Assembly (NCBI RefSeq): GCF_000472665.1
Contig: NZ_AXAC01000006.1
Location: forward strand, 88,737-152,736
Length of the DNA stretch: 64,000 nt
Direction of reading: 5' to 3'
DNA from: Acetobacterium malicum subsp. dehalogenans DSM 11527
GTDB taxonomy: Bacteria > Bacillota > Clostridia > Eubacteriales > Eubacteriaceae
In this document: one piece after another, positions 26,355-34,856 of the stretch
Numbering within the stretch: the stretch's first letter is position 1
Layout: each line of letters opens with the position of its first letter
Made by a program: the position numbers and the translations under genes
The notes under the pieces: model-generated
Told to the model about the DNA's origin: nothing
Seen by the model: the letters and a program-made list of their open reading frames with translations, nothing else
Databases searched by the model: none

Positions 26355-27707
26355 TCACGAGGATAGTGGCAACTCAAAACGATTGAGTTCAACGAGTTCA
26401 ACGCCTCTTATGCCTTCAGCCGCTTCGCACTCTTTTTTGATGATGTGGTAAACATCCTGATAAGCCAACCGATGTTTTTCACATAGCTCCACCACACTGG
26501 TGTATTCCGGATAAATCCGTTTCCCGGATGCCAGTTCACAAACCTTGACCTGAGCTTCTCCCAGACTGGTTTTGATTTTTTTAACAGTCCGCTTTAAGCC
26601 GGTACTTTCCATCTGAATCCGCCTGATCCCGATGGTGGTGGTTTCCTCGAATATAATCTGTTCTATTGTTGTGATATCCGCTTTGGTGCAGATTACATTG
26701 AGCAAATAGGCGGGCCGATTCTTTTTCATATAAACCGGGCTATAATGGACATCTCGGGCACCGGCCTCAAACAGCCGCTCCATGACAAAACCCAGAATTT
26801 CACCGCCACAGTCATCAATGTTGGTTTCCAGTTTATAAATGCAGTCCTGTTTTTGGGTTTTATCGGTGATCAGCATCGCCCGCAGCAAGCTGGGCTGGTC
26901 GTAGGTTCGTTTGCCGGCGCCGATACCGGTTTTTTCAATGGTAAACTGCTTGGGCAACTGGTCACTAGTTTTGATAGCTGCCACAATGGCCGCCCCGGTT
27001 GGGGTAATCAACTCCCCTTCGGCGCTGATAATATGCAGATTCAACTGGTGACTGGCAGCGATATGGGTCACGGCCGGCACGGGAATGGGGATGGTTCCAT
27101 GTTGACAGCGGACAAAGCCCCGGCCTTCATAAACTTCCGGCACAATCACCTCCCGGATGTCCAGATTGTCCAGACAAACGGCCACCGCTACAATATCGAC
27201 AATCGAATCCACCGCGCCCACCTCGTGAAAATCAACCCGCTCCCGGTCCACCCCATGGGCTTTGGCTTCGGCATCGGCAATAATCGAAAAGATCTGGATG
27301 GCCAATGCCTTGGCATGATTGGTGATCTGAGCCTGGTTGATGATTCCGACAATATCGGGCAGACACCGATGATCATGGGCATGAGTCTTTTTAACTTGAT
27401 GTGGATGATGATGTACCGTCTTCGAATCATGGGCGTGACCATGTCCATCGCTGTGAGGAAGGTGATGCTCACCATGCAGATAGGCCATATCGTGATCATG
27501 GTTGTCGTGATCCAGAATAACCTGAAAATCACAGACATCCAGCCCAGCCTTTTTCACCCGGCTGATAGCAATATCAAAGCCACTAATGGGTAGGCTTTTA
27601 AGAGCACTTTCCAGCACTTGCTGATCAGCGCCCAGATCGAGCAGCGCCGCCACCGTCATATCACCACTGATGCCGGAATAACATTCCAGGTATAAGGTCC
27701 GGCTCAT
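26355..27707 (-). CDS. larC: Nickel pincer cofactor biosynthesis protein LarC
   Basis: 450 residues. N-terminal signature YLECYSGISGDMTVAALLDLG; the C-terminal half holds YKLETNIDDCGGEILGFVME and YMKKNRPAYLLNVIC. LarC inserts nickel into the pyridinium bis-thiocarboxylate mononucleotide cofactor in a CTP-dependent step. A His-rich stretch at about residues 73-118 (repeats of HDH, HGHAH, HHHPH) probably gathers nickel. In Lactobacillus plantarum LarC is made by a frameshift between larC1 and larC2; here it is one open frame. Overlaps larB by 4 bases. Confidence 0.95.
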   Translation of the reverse strand: MSRTLYLECYSGISGDMTVAALLDLGADQQVLESALKSLPISGFDIAISRVKKAGLDVCDFQVILDHDNHDHDMAYLHGEHHLPHSDGHGHAHDSKTVHHHPHQVKKTHAHDHRCLPDIVGIINQAQITNHAKALAIQIFSIIADAEAKAHGVDRERVDFHEVGAVDSIVDIVAVAVCLDNLDIREVIVPEVYEGRGFVRCQHGTIPIPVPAVTHIAASHQLNLHIISAEGELITPTGAAIVAAIKTSDQLPKQFTIEKTGIGAGKRTYDQPSLLRAMLITDKTQKQDCIYKLETNIDDCGGEILGFVMERLFEAGARDVHYSPVYMKKNRPAYLLNVICTKADITTIEQIIFEETTTIGIRRIQMESTGLKRTVKKIKTSLGEAQVKVCELASGKRIYPEYTSVVELCEKHRLAYQDVYHIIKKECEAAEGIRGVELVELNRFELPLSS

Positions 27708-28450
27708 GATCGCACCCCCAAGCGGTTAATCTGGGTGGCGGTATAACCAGCGCCATAGCCATTGTCGATGTTAACCACCGAGATCCCATTGGCACAGGAG
27801 TTGATCATTGTCAGTAGCGCCGAAATACCACCCAGGCTGGCACCATAGCCAACAGAGGTGGGCACCCCGATTACCGGCTTGTCCACCAGCCCGCCAATAA
27901 CGCTGGCCAGAGCACCTTCCATCCCGGCCACCGCAATCACGCAATTGGCACTCTGGATCACATCCAATTGGGAAAGAATCCGGTGAATCCCGGCAACACC
28001 GACATCGTAAAGTCGTTCCACATGAGAGCCAAAATACTCAGCCGTCTGGGCAGCCTCTTCGGCCACCGGGATATCGGCAGTTCCGGCCGAACAGACGGCA
28101 ATTTTTCCGACCCGTTGTTTGCCCGGTTTTTCGATTTTGATAATCCGGGAAATCTCGTCGTAAACAACTTCCGGATAGGCTGCTTTGATCATTTCATATT
28201 GATGGTGTGAGGCCCGAGTTCCCATCACCTCTCCATCTTGTTCATAAAGCTTTCCAAATATATTCAGCAAATGGGCATCTGCCTTGCCGCTACAGAAGAT
28301 CACCTCGGCAAAACCGGATCGCATCTTTCGATGAGTATCCAGTTTGGCATAGCCCATTTCTTCAAAAGGCTGCCGACGAAAAAAAAGCTCTGCTTCCTCC
28401 ACAGAGATCTCTCCCGTTTTTACTTTTTTTAATATTTCCTGTGTTTCCAT
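27704..28450 (-). CDS. larB: Nickel pincer cofactor biosynthesis protein LarB
   Basis: 248 residues from ATG 28450 (AGAGGTG close upstream; an in-frame GTG two codons earlier is possible). Resembles the PurE/AIR carboxylase fold in its C-terminal half: AVCSAGTADIPVAEEAAQTA, VIAVAGMEGALASVIGGLVD, VGVPTSVGYGASLGGISALL. LarB carboxylates and hydrolyses nicotinic acid adenine dinucleotide, the first step of the nickel pincer cofactor. The third protein LarE and the racemase LarA are not in the window. Transcribed from a MerR-type promoter at 28493-28523. Confidence 0.95.
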   Translation of the reverse strand: METQEILKKVKTGEISVEEAELFFRRQPFEEMGYAKLDTHRKMRSGFAEVIFCSGKADAHLLNIFGKLYEQDGEVMGTRASHHQYEMIKAAYPEVVYDEISRIIKIEKPGKQRVGKIAVCSAGTADIPVAEEAAQTAEYFGSHVERLYDVGVAGIHRILSQLDVIQSANCVIAVAGMEGALASVIGGLVDKPVIGVPTSVGYGASLGGISALLTMINSCANGISVVNIDNGYGAGYTATQINRLGVRS

Positions 28451-28492
28451 TTTCACCTCTGGTTTTACGCGTGTATCGCATTGATATTACTA

Positions 28493-28523
28493 ACTGTATC
28501 ATCTGGAGTTCACTCCAAGTCAA
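28493..28523 (-). promoter_or_regulatory. MerR-type promoter of larBC
   Basis: Minus strand TTGACT (28523-28518), 19-base spacer containing the dyad TGGAGTGAACTCCA (28517-28504), then TACAGT (28498-28493). The 19-base spacing with a central dyad is the hallmark of promoters twisted open by MerR-family activators. The same design stands before the aldo/keto reductase at 28591 and before the merR gene. Confidence 0.85.
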
Positions 28524-28543
28524 TCCCCTTTATTCTTTTCTTA

Positions 28544-28578
28544 AAAAAATCTCCGCACCTTTAAGGTACGGAGATTTT
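28544..28578 (-). terminator. Terminator of the aldo/keto reductase gene at 28591
   Basis: AAAATCTCCGCACC and GGTACGGAGATTTT pair with one mismatch; AAAAAAA on the plus side gives the T-run on the minus strand. Nearly the same sequence recurs at 29882-29917. Confidence 0.8.
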
Positions 28579-28590
28579 ATAGCGTCAACT

Positions 28591-29742
28591 TTATTCCAAG
28601 GCAGCTCTGACATTTTTCAATTCCTCGATAATGGCAATATTCTGCGGACAATGTTCTTCACATTTTCCACATTCAACGCAATTGGAGGCTTTGGCATCTT
28701 GCGGAAACATCGTCACATATAGACCTTTGGCTCTTGGTAGTGCATCGAATAAAAAAGCATTATTATAAAGAGCAAAATGTCCGGGGATATCAACCCCGGA
28801 TGGACATGGCATACAATACCGGCAGTTTGTACAGTTGACCTTCATCTTAGCGGTTATTGTTTTCTTGGCAAAATCCACTAACGCCAGTTCTTCATTGGTT
28901 AATGAATTGGCGGCCCCTGCATTGGCGGTATTGATATTATCGACCACCTGCTCCATCGTCGTCATGCCACTAAGCACCACGGAAACCTCAGGATGATTCA
29001 TAACCCATCGCAGTGCCCATTGTGCCGGGGTTCTTTTGATTGGTGCATTCTCCCAAGCGGCTAAAACTTCCTGGGGTAACTTATCAACCAGAGACCCGCC
29101 TCTGATGGGTTCCATAATGGTGATTCCCATTCCTTTGGCGGCCGCATATTCCAGACCTTTTTTACCGGCCTGATAGTTTTCGTCCAGATAATTGTATTGG
29201 ATTTGACAAAAAGACCAATCATAAGCATCGACAATTTCGACAAATAAATCAAAGTCATCATGAAACGAAAAACCGGCATGTTTGATTTTACCGTCTTTGA
29301 TCGCCTGATCCAGAAATTCAAGCGCTCCCAGATTTTTCAGATTTTGCCAGAAACCTCGGTTAAGTCCATGCAGCAGGTAAAAATCGATCGTATCGGTTTC
29401 CAGCCGTTTCAACTGTTCATCCAATAATCGCTCCATATCTGCTCGTGACTGAATCAGCCATGACGGAAGCTTGGTCGCGATTTTAACTTTCTCGCGATAG
29501 CCACCTTTTAAGGCCCGGGCCACGAAAAGTTCGCTCTCGCCACCTTTATCAAAACCGGTGCCATGATAAGGATAGGCGGTATCGATATAATTCACCCCAT
29601 GGTCAATGGCATATCGTAACATCTCAATAGCTTTCTCATCATCGATATTGTTTTGAACCCCGTCGATAACTGGCAAGCGCATGCAACCAAACCCCAGAAC
29701 CGAAACCTCTTCATTTGTTTTTCCGAATTTTCGATACAACAT
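28591..29742 (-). CDS. Aldo/keto reductase with C-terminal 4Fe-4S ferredoxin domain
   Basis: 383 residues from ATG 29742, placed by AGGGAG. AKR barrel: VLGFGCMRLPVIDG, YIDTAYPYHGTG (Asp and Tyr), KIATKLPSW, FYLLHGL (His). Cluster motifs CTNCRYCMPCP (about residue 310) and CVECGKCEEHCPQ (about 360). It is controlled by a MerR-type promoter identical in design to those of larBC and merR. MerR regulators of this subtype often answer to aldehydes, which fits an aldehyde-reducing enzyme. Confidence 0.92.
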   Translation of the reverse strand: MLYRKFGKTNEEVSVLGFGCMRLPVIDGVQNNIDDEKAIEMLRYAIDHGVNYIDTAYPYHGTGFDKGGESELFVARALKGGYREKVKIATKLPSWLIQSRADMERLLDEQLKRLETDTIDFYLLHGLNRGFWQNLKNLGALEFLDQAIKDGKIKHAGFSFHDDFDLFVEIVDAYDWSFCQIQYNYLDENYQAGKKGLEYAAAKGMGITIMEPIRGGSLVDKLPQEVLAAWENAPIKRTPAQWALRWVMNHPEVSVVLSGMTTMEQVVDNINTANAGAANSLTNEELALVDFAKKTITAKMKVNCTNCRYCMPCPSGVDIPGHFALYNNAFLFDALPRAKGLYVTMFPQDAKASNCVECGKCEEHCPQNIAIIEELKNVRAALE

Positions 29743-29831
29743 CTTTAGTCTCCCTAATTTTAAATTTAAACAATCGGTGACCGACTGTTTAGTCAAATTA
29801 ATTTATAATGGATTATTTATCTACTCTTACT

Positions 29832-29862
29832 ATACTACCATCTGGACTTGACTCCAAGTCAA
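29832..29862 (-). promoter_or_regulatory. MerR-type promoter of the aldo/keto reductase gene
   Basis: Minus strand TTGACT (29862-29857), 19-base spacer with the dyad TGGAGTCAAGTCCA (29856-29843), then TAGTAT (29837-29832). It is 90 bases upstream of ATG 29742. Confidence 0.85.
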
Positions 29863-29881
29863 TACTTTTATTTAATTTTTC

Positions 29882-29917
29882 AAAAAAATCTCCGCCCATT
29901 TAAGGTACGGAGATTTT
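29882..29917 (-). terminator. Terminator of the merR gene
   Basis: AAAATCTCCG and CGGAGATTTT pair across a short AT-rich loop that keeps TTTAAGGTA; T-run on the minus strand. Close copy of the hairpin at 28544-28578. Confidence 0.75.
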
Positions 29918-29936
29918 AAACTGCTCATTTACTTAG

Positions 29937-30323
29937 TCAAGCATTCGGTTTTTCCCAGGATAAAACCCCGGAAACTTCAGCCTTTTCATAGATGTCGATT
30001 TTATAGTTGAGCTTGTCGAGGGTCTTTTTCATGTCTTCCATTTTTTCCAGAAGTTTTGTCCGTTCCTCAACCAGCAGCTCTTTTCTGGCGGTGATGGTCT
30101 GATCCCCCTGCTGGGCCAGAGCACAGTATTCAATCAAGGCTTCGATGGGAATCCCGGCCGAACGCATGCATTTTGCCAGCTCAATCCAACCGCAGGATTC
30201 TTCGCTATAGTCGCGCATCCCGCCCTTGGTTCGATTGACTGCCGGGATTAAGCCGATCCGCTCATAATAACGCAGGGTATCCTGTGAAATATCATATTTT
30301 TTACTGACTTCGGTAATGGTCAT
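29937..30323 (-). CDS. MerR-family activator, AdhR/NmlR-like
   Basis: 128 residues. Winged helix at residues 1-70 (ITEVSKKYDISQDTLRYYER, then GLIPAVNRTKGGMRDYSEES), a Cys in WIELAKCMRSAGIPIEALIEY at the place used for aldehyde or NO sensing in AdhR/NmlR, and a long C-terminal coiled coil (ARKELLVEERTKLLEKMEDM). It lacks the metal-binding Cys set of classical MerR. Its own promoter and those of larBC and the aldo/keto reductase share one operator, so it probably controls all three. Confidence 0.92.
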   Translation of the reverse strand: MTITEVSKKYDISQDTLRYYERIGLIPAVNRTKGGMRDYSEESCGWIELAKCMRSAGIPIEALIEYCALAQQGDQTITARKELLVEERTKLLEKMEDMKKTLDKLNYKIDIYEKAEVSGVLSWEKPNA

Positions 30324-30393
30324 GGAATTTCACCTCGGTTAACTTAATATTTTCTTTCGCTGTGATTTTATTCATCATTTACTGGTTCTATCC

Positions 30394-30424
30394 ACTTTAA
30401 CATATGGAGTGCACTCCAAGTCAA
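30394..30424 (-). promoter_or_regulatory. MerR-type promoter of the merR gene
   Basis: Minus strand TTGACT (30424-30419), 19-base spacer with the perfect dyad TGGAGTGCACTCCA (30418-30405), then TAAAGT (30399-30394). It suggests self-regulation. Confidence 0.85.
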
Positions 30425-30459
30425 GATTTTTCGAGTTTTCTTAATGATCGTTATTTTTT

Positions 30460-30501
30460 AAAAAACAGCCCACTGGTTTTCTGCTATGAAAATCAGTGGG
30501 G
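30460..30501 (-). terminator. Terminator of the phnA/yjdM gene
   Basis: CCCACTGGTTTTC and GAAAATCAGTGGG form a stem around TGCTAT; CTGTTTTTTAAAA follows on the minus strand. Confidence 0.75.
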
Positions 30502-30578
30502 TATTCGTTTATTTATGATTGAGTTTTCTATGTTCTTAGCGAATCAGTCCGTTTTCTACCGCTAATAAATTCAGGCCA

Positions 30579-30920
30579 CTACGCCTTTTTAACAAACTCC
30601 GATTTTAAGGACATCGCTCCAAAACCATCAATTTTACAGTCAATGTTATGATCGCCATCAACCAGACGGATATTTTTGACTTTGGTTCCCTTTTTCAGAT
30701 CCTGAGAACTGCCTTTAACTTTCAGGTCTTTGATTAAAATAACCGTATCACCACTAGCCAAAACATTTCCGTTTGAATCTTTGACAATCTTCTCATCGCC
30801 GCCGTTTTCGTTTGTTGCATCAACGGTCCACTCATGAGCGCATTCTGGGCAGATCAGCAGTTCTCCGTCTTCATAGGTATATTCTGAATTGCATTTCGGG
30901 CAATTAGGCAATTGTTCCAT
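30579..30920 (-). CDS. yjdM: PhnA/YjdM family zinc-ribbon protein
   Basis: 113 residues from ATG 30920; GGAG precedes it and lies inside the frame of the earlier ATG. Zinc ribbon [20 protein letters not shown] (two CxxC knuckles, residues about 7-30), then the PhnA barrel: [59 protein letters not shown]. The old name alkylphosphonate utilisation protein is not supported by experiment; function is unknown. Confidence 0.93.
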   Translation of the reverse strand: MEQLPNCPKCNSEYTYEDGELLICPECAHEWTVDATNENGGDEKIVKDSNGNVLASGDTVILIKDLKVKGSSQDLKKGTKVKNIRLVDGDHNIDCKIDGFGAMSLKSEFVKKA

Positions 30921-30999
30921 TTTATTATTCTCCATTCATAATTGGTTTTTACTGAAGTACGAGCTATTCATATTATCATAATACTTCCCCGTTGACAAG

Positions 31000-32373
31000 T
31001 CATCCCGATGGCTGCTCCGATCGATTTTCTGTTTGCTTCATTTTCTGTTTCCTTTTATCCGCGTACATTTCTTCGTCAGCAATCTGTAGCAAGGCATCAA
31101 TATTATTGCCATCTTCCGGAAACAATGCTGTACCAATACTCACCGCAATTTTAGCGGGATAGTCGGCCAGATGAAATTCACTTTTAAAACTGTCTGCAAG
31201 CCGTTCCCGGGCCTCCAAAAGCGCAATTCGGTCTTCTATATCCGGCATGATGATCAAAAATTCATCGCCGCCCAGTCGAAATACCGCCTCGCCGATCCTG
31301 GTACTTTCAAATAAAACCCGGCCTGTTTCAGCAAGGACCAAATCCCCAACGTTATGTCCATAGGTGTCATTGATATTCTTGAAATGATTCAAGTCCATAC
31401 TCATAAACCCGACCTGCCGATTATTTCTTTTGGCTGAGGCCAGAACCATGTTCTGGTATTCATTTAAATAATGGCGGTTAAAAAGGCCCGTTAGGGAATC
31501 GTGACTGGACATAATCCGTAATTGATAATTTGTTTTCAGGGCTCTGAATGTTAACAGACCCGCTCCGGCGGCAATTAAAACGGCTAAAATAGTGGCACCC
31601 CAAAAAATAAACTGATTATTTTCGCACCCTTCTTTGGGAGATACTGCCACCTTCCAGTCAATAAAGTCCGGATCGACATCAAAAGTTAATGGTGATTCGC
31701 CAACTACACTCATGGAACCAAAAAAAGGAACCGTTTTGTTCTGATCATTGAAGATGGCGACATTTAATCCGGCGGCTTCAGCATAGGCATTAATCTCTTC
31801 AATAATATTATCCCCTTTAAGAACAATGCTGATCTGTCCCCAATAACCAGTATCCTTTCTGACGATGGGAAGACGGATAATAAAACCGGTCCCGCCCTGA
31901 ACCAGCTCTACCGGCCCCTGGAAGATTGGCACCTGTTCATTCTTAACCTTAAGCACCAGCTCTTTCTGACTGTCAACCTTCGCCAGGTCAACTCCGATTG
32001 CCTCGGTATTTCCTTCTTTGGGATAATTCCAGATGATGGTTGTATCCTGACAGACGCCAATGTTCCTGATTTGATTTTCATTTTTAGATAAGAGATTATT
32101 TAGATAAGAGTAGGCTTCTGATTCATCCAGCGCGGGATTCATCAGGACATAAGCCTCAAATCCCTGAACTAGGGTTTTGTTTGTGAAAACTAAATGTTCT
32201 ACCTGACTTTTAAAATTTATGAATTTATCGGTGGTTTTTAACATCTCCTGCTGTTTCAGGTTATTCATAAACATACCAATGATCAGCAAAAAAACCGTCA
32301 GGAGAAAAAGGGATACTGCTATTGAAATGATGATTGCAAGTTTCTTTTTAAAAAGACTTTTGTTCTGATCCAT
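31000..32373 (-). CDS. Membrane diguanylate cyclase with extracytoplasmic sensor
   Basis: 457 residues. Membrane helix about 11-34, an outside sensor region about 35-262 (CHASE/dCACHE-like), second helix about 266-285, GGDEF domain about 295-447. The active loop reads FRLGGDEFLIIM and the domain starts HDSLTGLFNRHYLNEY. It should make c-di-GMP from two GTP. I see no RxxD inhibitory site just before the GGDEF loop. Single gene on its transcript; one of three GGDEF proteins here. Confidence 0.93.
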   Translation of the reverse strand: MDQNKSLFKKKLAIIISIAVSLFLLTVFLLIIGMFMNNLKQQEMLKTTDKFINFKSQVEHLVFTNKTLVQGFEAYVLMNPALDESEAYSYLNNLLSKNENQIRNIGVCQDTTIIWNYPKEGNTEAIGVDLAKVDSQKELVLKVKNEQVPIFQGPVELVQGGTGFIIRLPIVRKDTGYWGQISIVLKGDNIIEEINAYAEAAGLNVAIFNDQNKTVPFFGSMSVVGESPLTFDVDPDFIDWKVAVSPKEGCENNQFIFWGATILAVLIAAGAGLLTFRALKTNYQLRIMSSHDSLTGLFNRHYLNEYQNMVLASAKRNNRQVGFMSMDLNHFKNINDTYGHNVGDLVLAETGRVLFESTRIGEAVFRLGGDEFLIIMPDIEDRIALLEARERLADSFKSEFHLADYPAKIAVSIGTALFPEDGNNIDALLQIADEEMYADKRKQKMKQTENRSEQPSG

Positions 32374-32540
32374 TTTTTCTCCTGTAAATCCTTCGCTATT
32401 TTTACCACCTCAGTTTATCATCAAAAATCAATAAACACCATTATTTTAATATAATCTGCTGCTATAAATATCGGCAATCTTTACAAAAGCGTTAGGGCTC
32501 CCTGATCATCAAATCATTCCCGTGATTAGTGTGATGGTAT

Positions 32541-33338
32541 TTAATGAACATTTGCCGCCATCACGCGATTAATCATCCCCATTGCCAAACCCGAGCTGAT
32601 CTTATAAAATACATTCATCAAGTTACAGTCTTTGCCGATATAGGATCGCAGCTTTTTCTTCTCCATGGTCTTGATAATCAATTCCGCTGCTTTTTCAGGC
32701 GTTAACACTTTGTTCGCTTTATTACTATCGCTAGCTGTCTGGTGGGAAATATTGGAATTCTTCTTGATATCGGTCGCAATACCACCGGGAATAACGACTG
32801 ATACATTGACATTGGTGTCTTTTAATTCTGATGACAATCCTTCAGTCAACAGTTTAACGGCTGCTTTGGAAGCCCCATAAACACTTTGGCCCGGTACCGG
32901 TAAAAAGCCCCCCATACTGGAAACATTGACAATATGGGCTTCTGGCCGATTCAGTAAATGCGGCAAAAATGCTTTGACCATATAAAGCGTACCATAGAAA
33001 TTGATATCCATTACCCGTTCAATCCGATCCATTTCCAATTCATTCAGAGGTGCAAAAGGCTGGATGATGCCGGCATTGTTGATAATGCCATCAATCCTCC
33101 CATACTTTTCAATGGCGTTCCTGGCAAAGGCAAAGACCGCTTCTTTATTTGAAATATCGACCACTTCGGTAAACAGTTTGGGATTTTTTCCGGCAATTGT
33201 TACGGTTTCTTCCAATGCTTCTGGATTAATATCGACGGCTACGACCATGGCGCCTTTGTTGAGCAACTGCAACACCAGCTCTCTGCCGATACCATTTCCA
33301 CCACCGGTTACGATAATATTTTTCCCTAATACTTTCAT
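32541..33338 (-). CDS. SDR-family NAD(P)-dependent oxidoreductase
   Basis: 265 residues from the second of two ATGs (AAGGAG upstream). Rossmann motif VTGGGNGIGRELV (about residue 10), NNAG at about 87, catalytic Ser in NVSSMGGFLP and YxxxK in YGASKAAVKL. The C-terminal part is hydrophobic and basic as in the group of SDRs annotated as short-chain acyl/aldehyde reductases. Substrate unknown. A pair of TTAACA boxes lies about 110 bases upstream, so control by the PhoP-like regulator is possible. Confidence 0.92.
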   Translation of the reverse strand: MKVLGKNIIVTGGGNGIGRELVLQLLNKGAMVVAVDINPEALEETVTIAGKNPKLFTEVVDISNKEAVFAFARNAIEKYGRIDGIINNAGIIQPFAPLNELEMDRIERVMDINFYGTLYMVKAFLPHLLNRPEAHIVNVSSMGGFLPVPGQSVYGASKAAVKLLTEGLSSELKDTNVNVSVVIPGGIATDIKKNSNISHQTASDSNKANKVLTPEKAAELIIKTMEKKKLRSYIGKDCNLMNVFYKISSGLAMGMINRVMAANVH

Positions 33339-33446
33339 CATGTTCTCCTTCTTAATCTTAACAAATATTTTTTTGTATCAATGCTGTTGTTGATTTCTTT
33401 TGATAAGCATATAATACGCTGCAATTATTCCTTAACATTAATATTT

Positions 33447-33463
33447 TGTTAAGTTCGTGTTAA
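33447..33463 (-). promoter_or_regulatory. PhoP-like box upstream of the SDR gene
   Basis: On the minus strand TTAACA-CGAAC-TTAACA: two hexamers with a 5-base gap, an 11-base period. This is the arrangement bound by PhoP/PhoB-type response regulators. Similar boxes stand before the response regulator gene (37890-37906) and before the gene at 35386-35907. Confidence 0.5.
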
Positions 33464-33480
33464 AGTGACTATTTCTAAAT

Positions 33481-33514
33481 TTTTTTGCAAAAAAAACACC
33501 GAAAATTCGGTGTT
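33481..33514 (-). terminator. Terminator of the DUF2284-DUF3786 operon
   Basis: AACACCGAA (33495-33503) and TTCGGTGTT (33506-33514) are perfect; on the minus strand TTTTTTTTGC follows. Confidence 0.85.
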
Positions 33515-33536
33515 AAGTTAAATGAACGGCGAGTTG

Positions 33537-34187
33537 TTATTCCCATCCATCTACAGTTCCATATTCCGCCGTTTTTATCAGTGCTCTGACAAGGCAGCCA
33601 CATAAGAAAGCCAGACATTCAAACTCCAGAAATTTCGGAGCGCTTTCATCAAATTGAGTTTGAATCTCAACTGGGAAATCCTCATCAGCTTCCCGATAGA
33701 TAATCTTAACCGGTATTTTGGGTAACACTTCCAATAACCAGCATTGGCTATTCGGTTCTTTGGAAAGCTCTGATTTTCCGCCTAATTTTATAATCGTCTC
33801 CGCCAATTTCTTGATATCATCTCCAAAAGCTTTAATCAGCGGTGCATCCATCATGCTGGCTTTGCCGGTGTCGCCGCTTGAAAAGACCGTCGTCATCCGA
33901 AAAAGGGGCTTAAACAAATAAACCGGATCACCGGTGCCCTGGGACAACACATAATGGATCAAAATGGAGCGATTATTGATATTCACCGGTTTCCCATCAA
34001 GTGGCATCACCCCGGTATTGGTAATACGATAATCCCGTTTTAAAAAATTGATGATAATATCTCCATTTGGATTAATATTCAGGCCAAAACGAGCGGCACT
34101 TTCCGCCAGGTTACACTCAGCCAATTTGGGCAACAGCGCTTCGTAAATAACATCATATGAGCTGGTCATCGAGTATCGCTTATTCAT
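33537..34187 (-). CDS. DUF3786 domain protein
   Basis: 216 residues from ATG 34187, which overlaps the end of the DUF2284 gene by 8 bases. Family features: SSYDVIYEALLPKLAECNLA at the start, ILIHYVLSQGTGDPVYLFKP in the middle, PLIKAFGDDIKKLAETIIKL and IPVKIIYREADEDFPVEIQT near the end. DUF3786 proteins are common in acetogens and sulfate reducers, often beside corrinoid or Fe-S proteins. No function is established. Confidence 0.85.
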   Translation of the reverse strand: MNKRYSMTSSYDVIYEALLPKLAECNLAESAARFGLNINPNGDIIINFLKRDYRITNTGVMPLDGKPVNINNRSILIHYVLSQGTGDPVYLFKPLFRMTTVFSSGDTGKASMMDAPLIKAFGDDIKKLAETIIKLGGKSELSKEPNSQCWLLEVLPKIPVKIIYREADEDFPVEIQTQFDESAPKFLEFECLAFLCGCLVRALIKTAEYGTVDGWE

Positions 34188-34722
34188 TAAACAGTACCAT
34201 GCTGAAATAGGTGACGGTATTGGCGCCATTATTGTAGCTGATATTTAAAGCCGGTGCCATCTGCATCACCATAATCCCATACCCTTCGGTGGCCGGATAC
34301 ATCCGATCGGGGAACCGGCAGGGCGCATCGGGGTAGGTGCACTTTTTGCAAACTGTACATCCTTCAGTGGATAGAATTAAGGCATTCTCGTCAAAGCGCC
34401 GGAAAACATCGGCGACCTGATCGGTTAATGCCTCGTGCTCGACCCGGGCGCGCATCCATCCTTTCATATCAAAACTGCTGGCTACCTCAGTGGCGGTGGT
34501 AAAAAGCATCGCTTTATCATAGGCCTGACATTTTTCTATACAGCTCTCGACACTACCCACTGCCGGGGGACAGGCCCAGGTGGTATTATACATGCCGCAG
34601 CTATTGCCTTGACAGAGATCCCGAACTTCTTTGGAAAAAATAATCTCCTCAGGTTTAAAAAATACATATTCCAGAATCGGCAGTTGAGCCAACTCCTTTT
34701 CGATTTCCGTTTGTTTATTCAT
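34180..34722 (-). CDS. DUF2284 family cysteine-rich metal-binding protein
   Basis: 180 residues. Cysteine motifs: LCQGNSCGMYNTTWACPPAV (about residues 37-56), CIEKCQ (about 62) and CTVCKKCTYPDAPCRFPDRM (about 122-142). Enough cysteines for one or more Fe-S clusters. Found in methanogens and clostridia, sometimes beside corrinoid methyltransferase genes. AAGGTG precedes the ATG. A palindrome at 34829-34840, matching the one before the marR gene, lies in its upstream region. Confidence 0.88.
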   Translation of the reverse strand: MNKQTEIEKELAQLPILEYVFFKPEEIIFSKEVRDLCQGNSCGMYNTTWACPPAVGSVESCIEKCQAYDKAMLFTTATEVASSFDMKGWMRARVEHEALTDQVADVFRRFDENALILSTEGCTVCKKCTYPDAPCRFPDRMYPATEGYGIMVMQMAPALNISYNNGANTVTYFSMVLFNE

Positions 34723-34828
34723 CGCTGTTCACCTTTTGACTGCAATTGCCACACGAATTTTCTCCGACATATCAAACCTCTTGTTCTAATCATCTCTTTC
34801 ATATTATGCTTTTTCTCTCTTTCTTTTA

Positions 34829-34840
34829 GTGTAGCTACAC
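34829..34840. promoter_or_regulatory. MarR-type operator upstream of the DUF2284 operon
   Basis: Perfect palindrome GTGTAGCTACAC. With flanks it reads AGTGTAGCTACACGATAA, matching AGTGTATATACACGATTA before marR except at the two centre bases and one flank base. It lies 106 bases before the DUF2284 start, just past the marR stop. Confidence 0.7.
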
Positions 34841-34856
34841 GATAACGCTAAAAAAA

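Noticed and set aside
26745..27593. 282-codon plus-strand frame opposite larC
   Set aside because: LarC homology on the minus strand is unambiguous; the Met-rich antisense protein mirrors the His-rich stretch of LarC.
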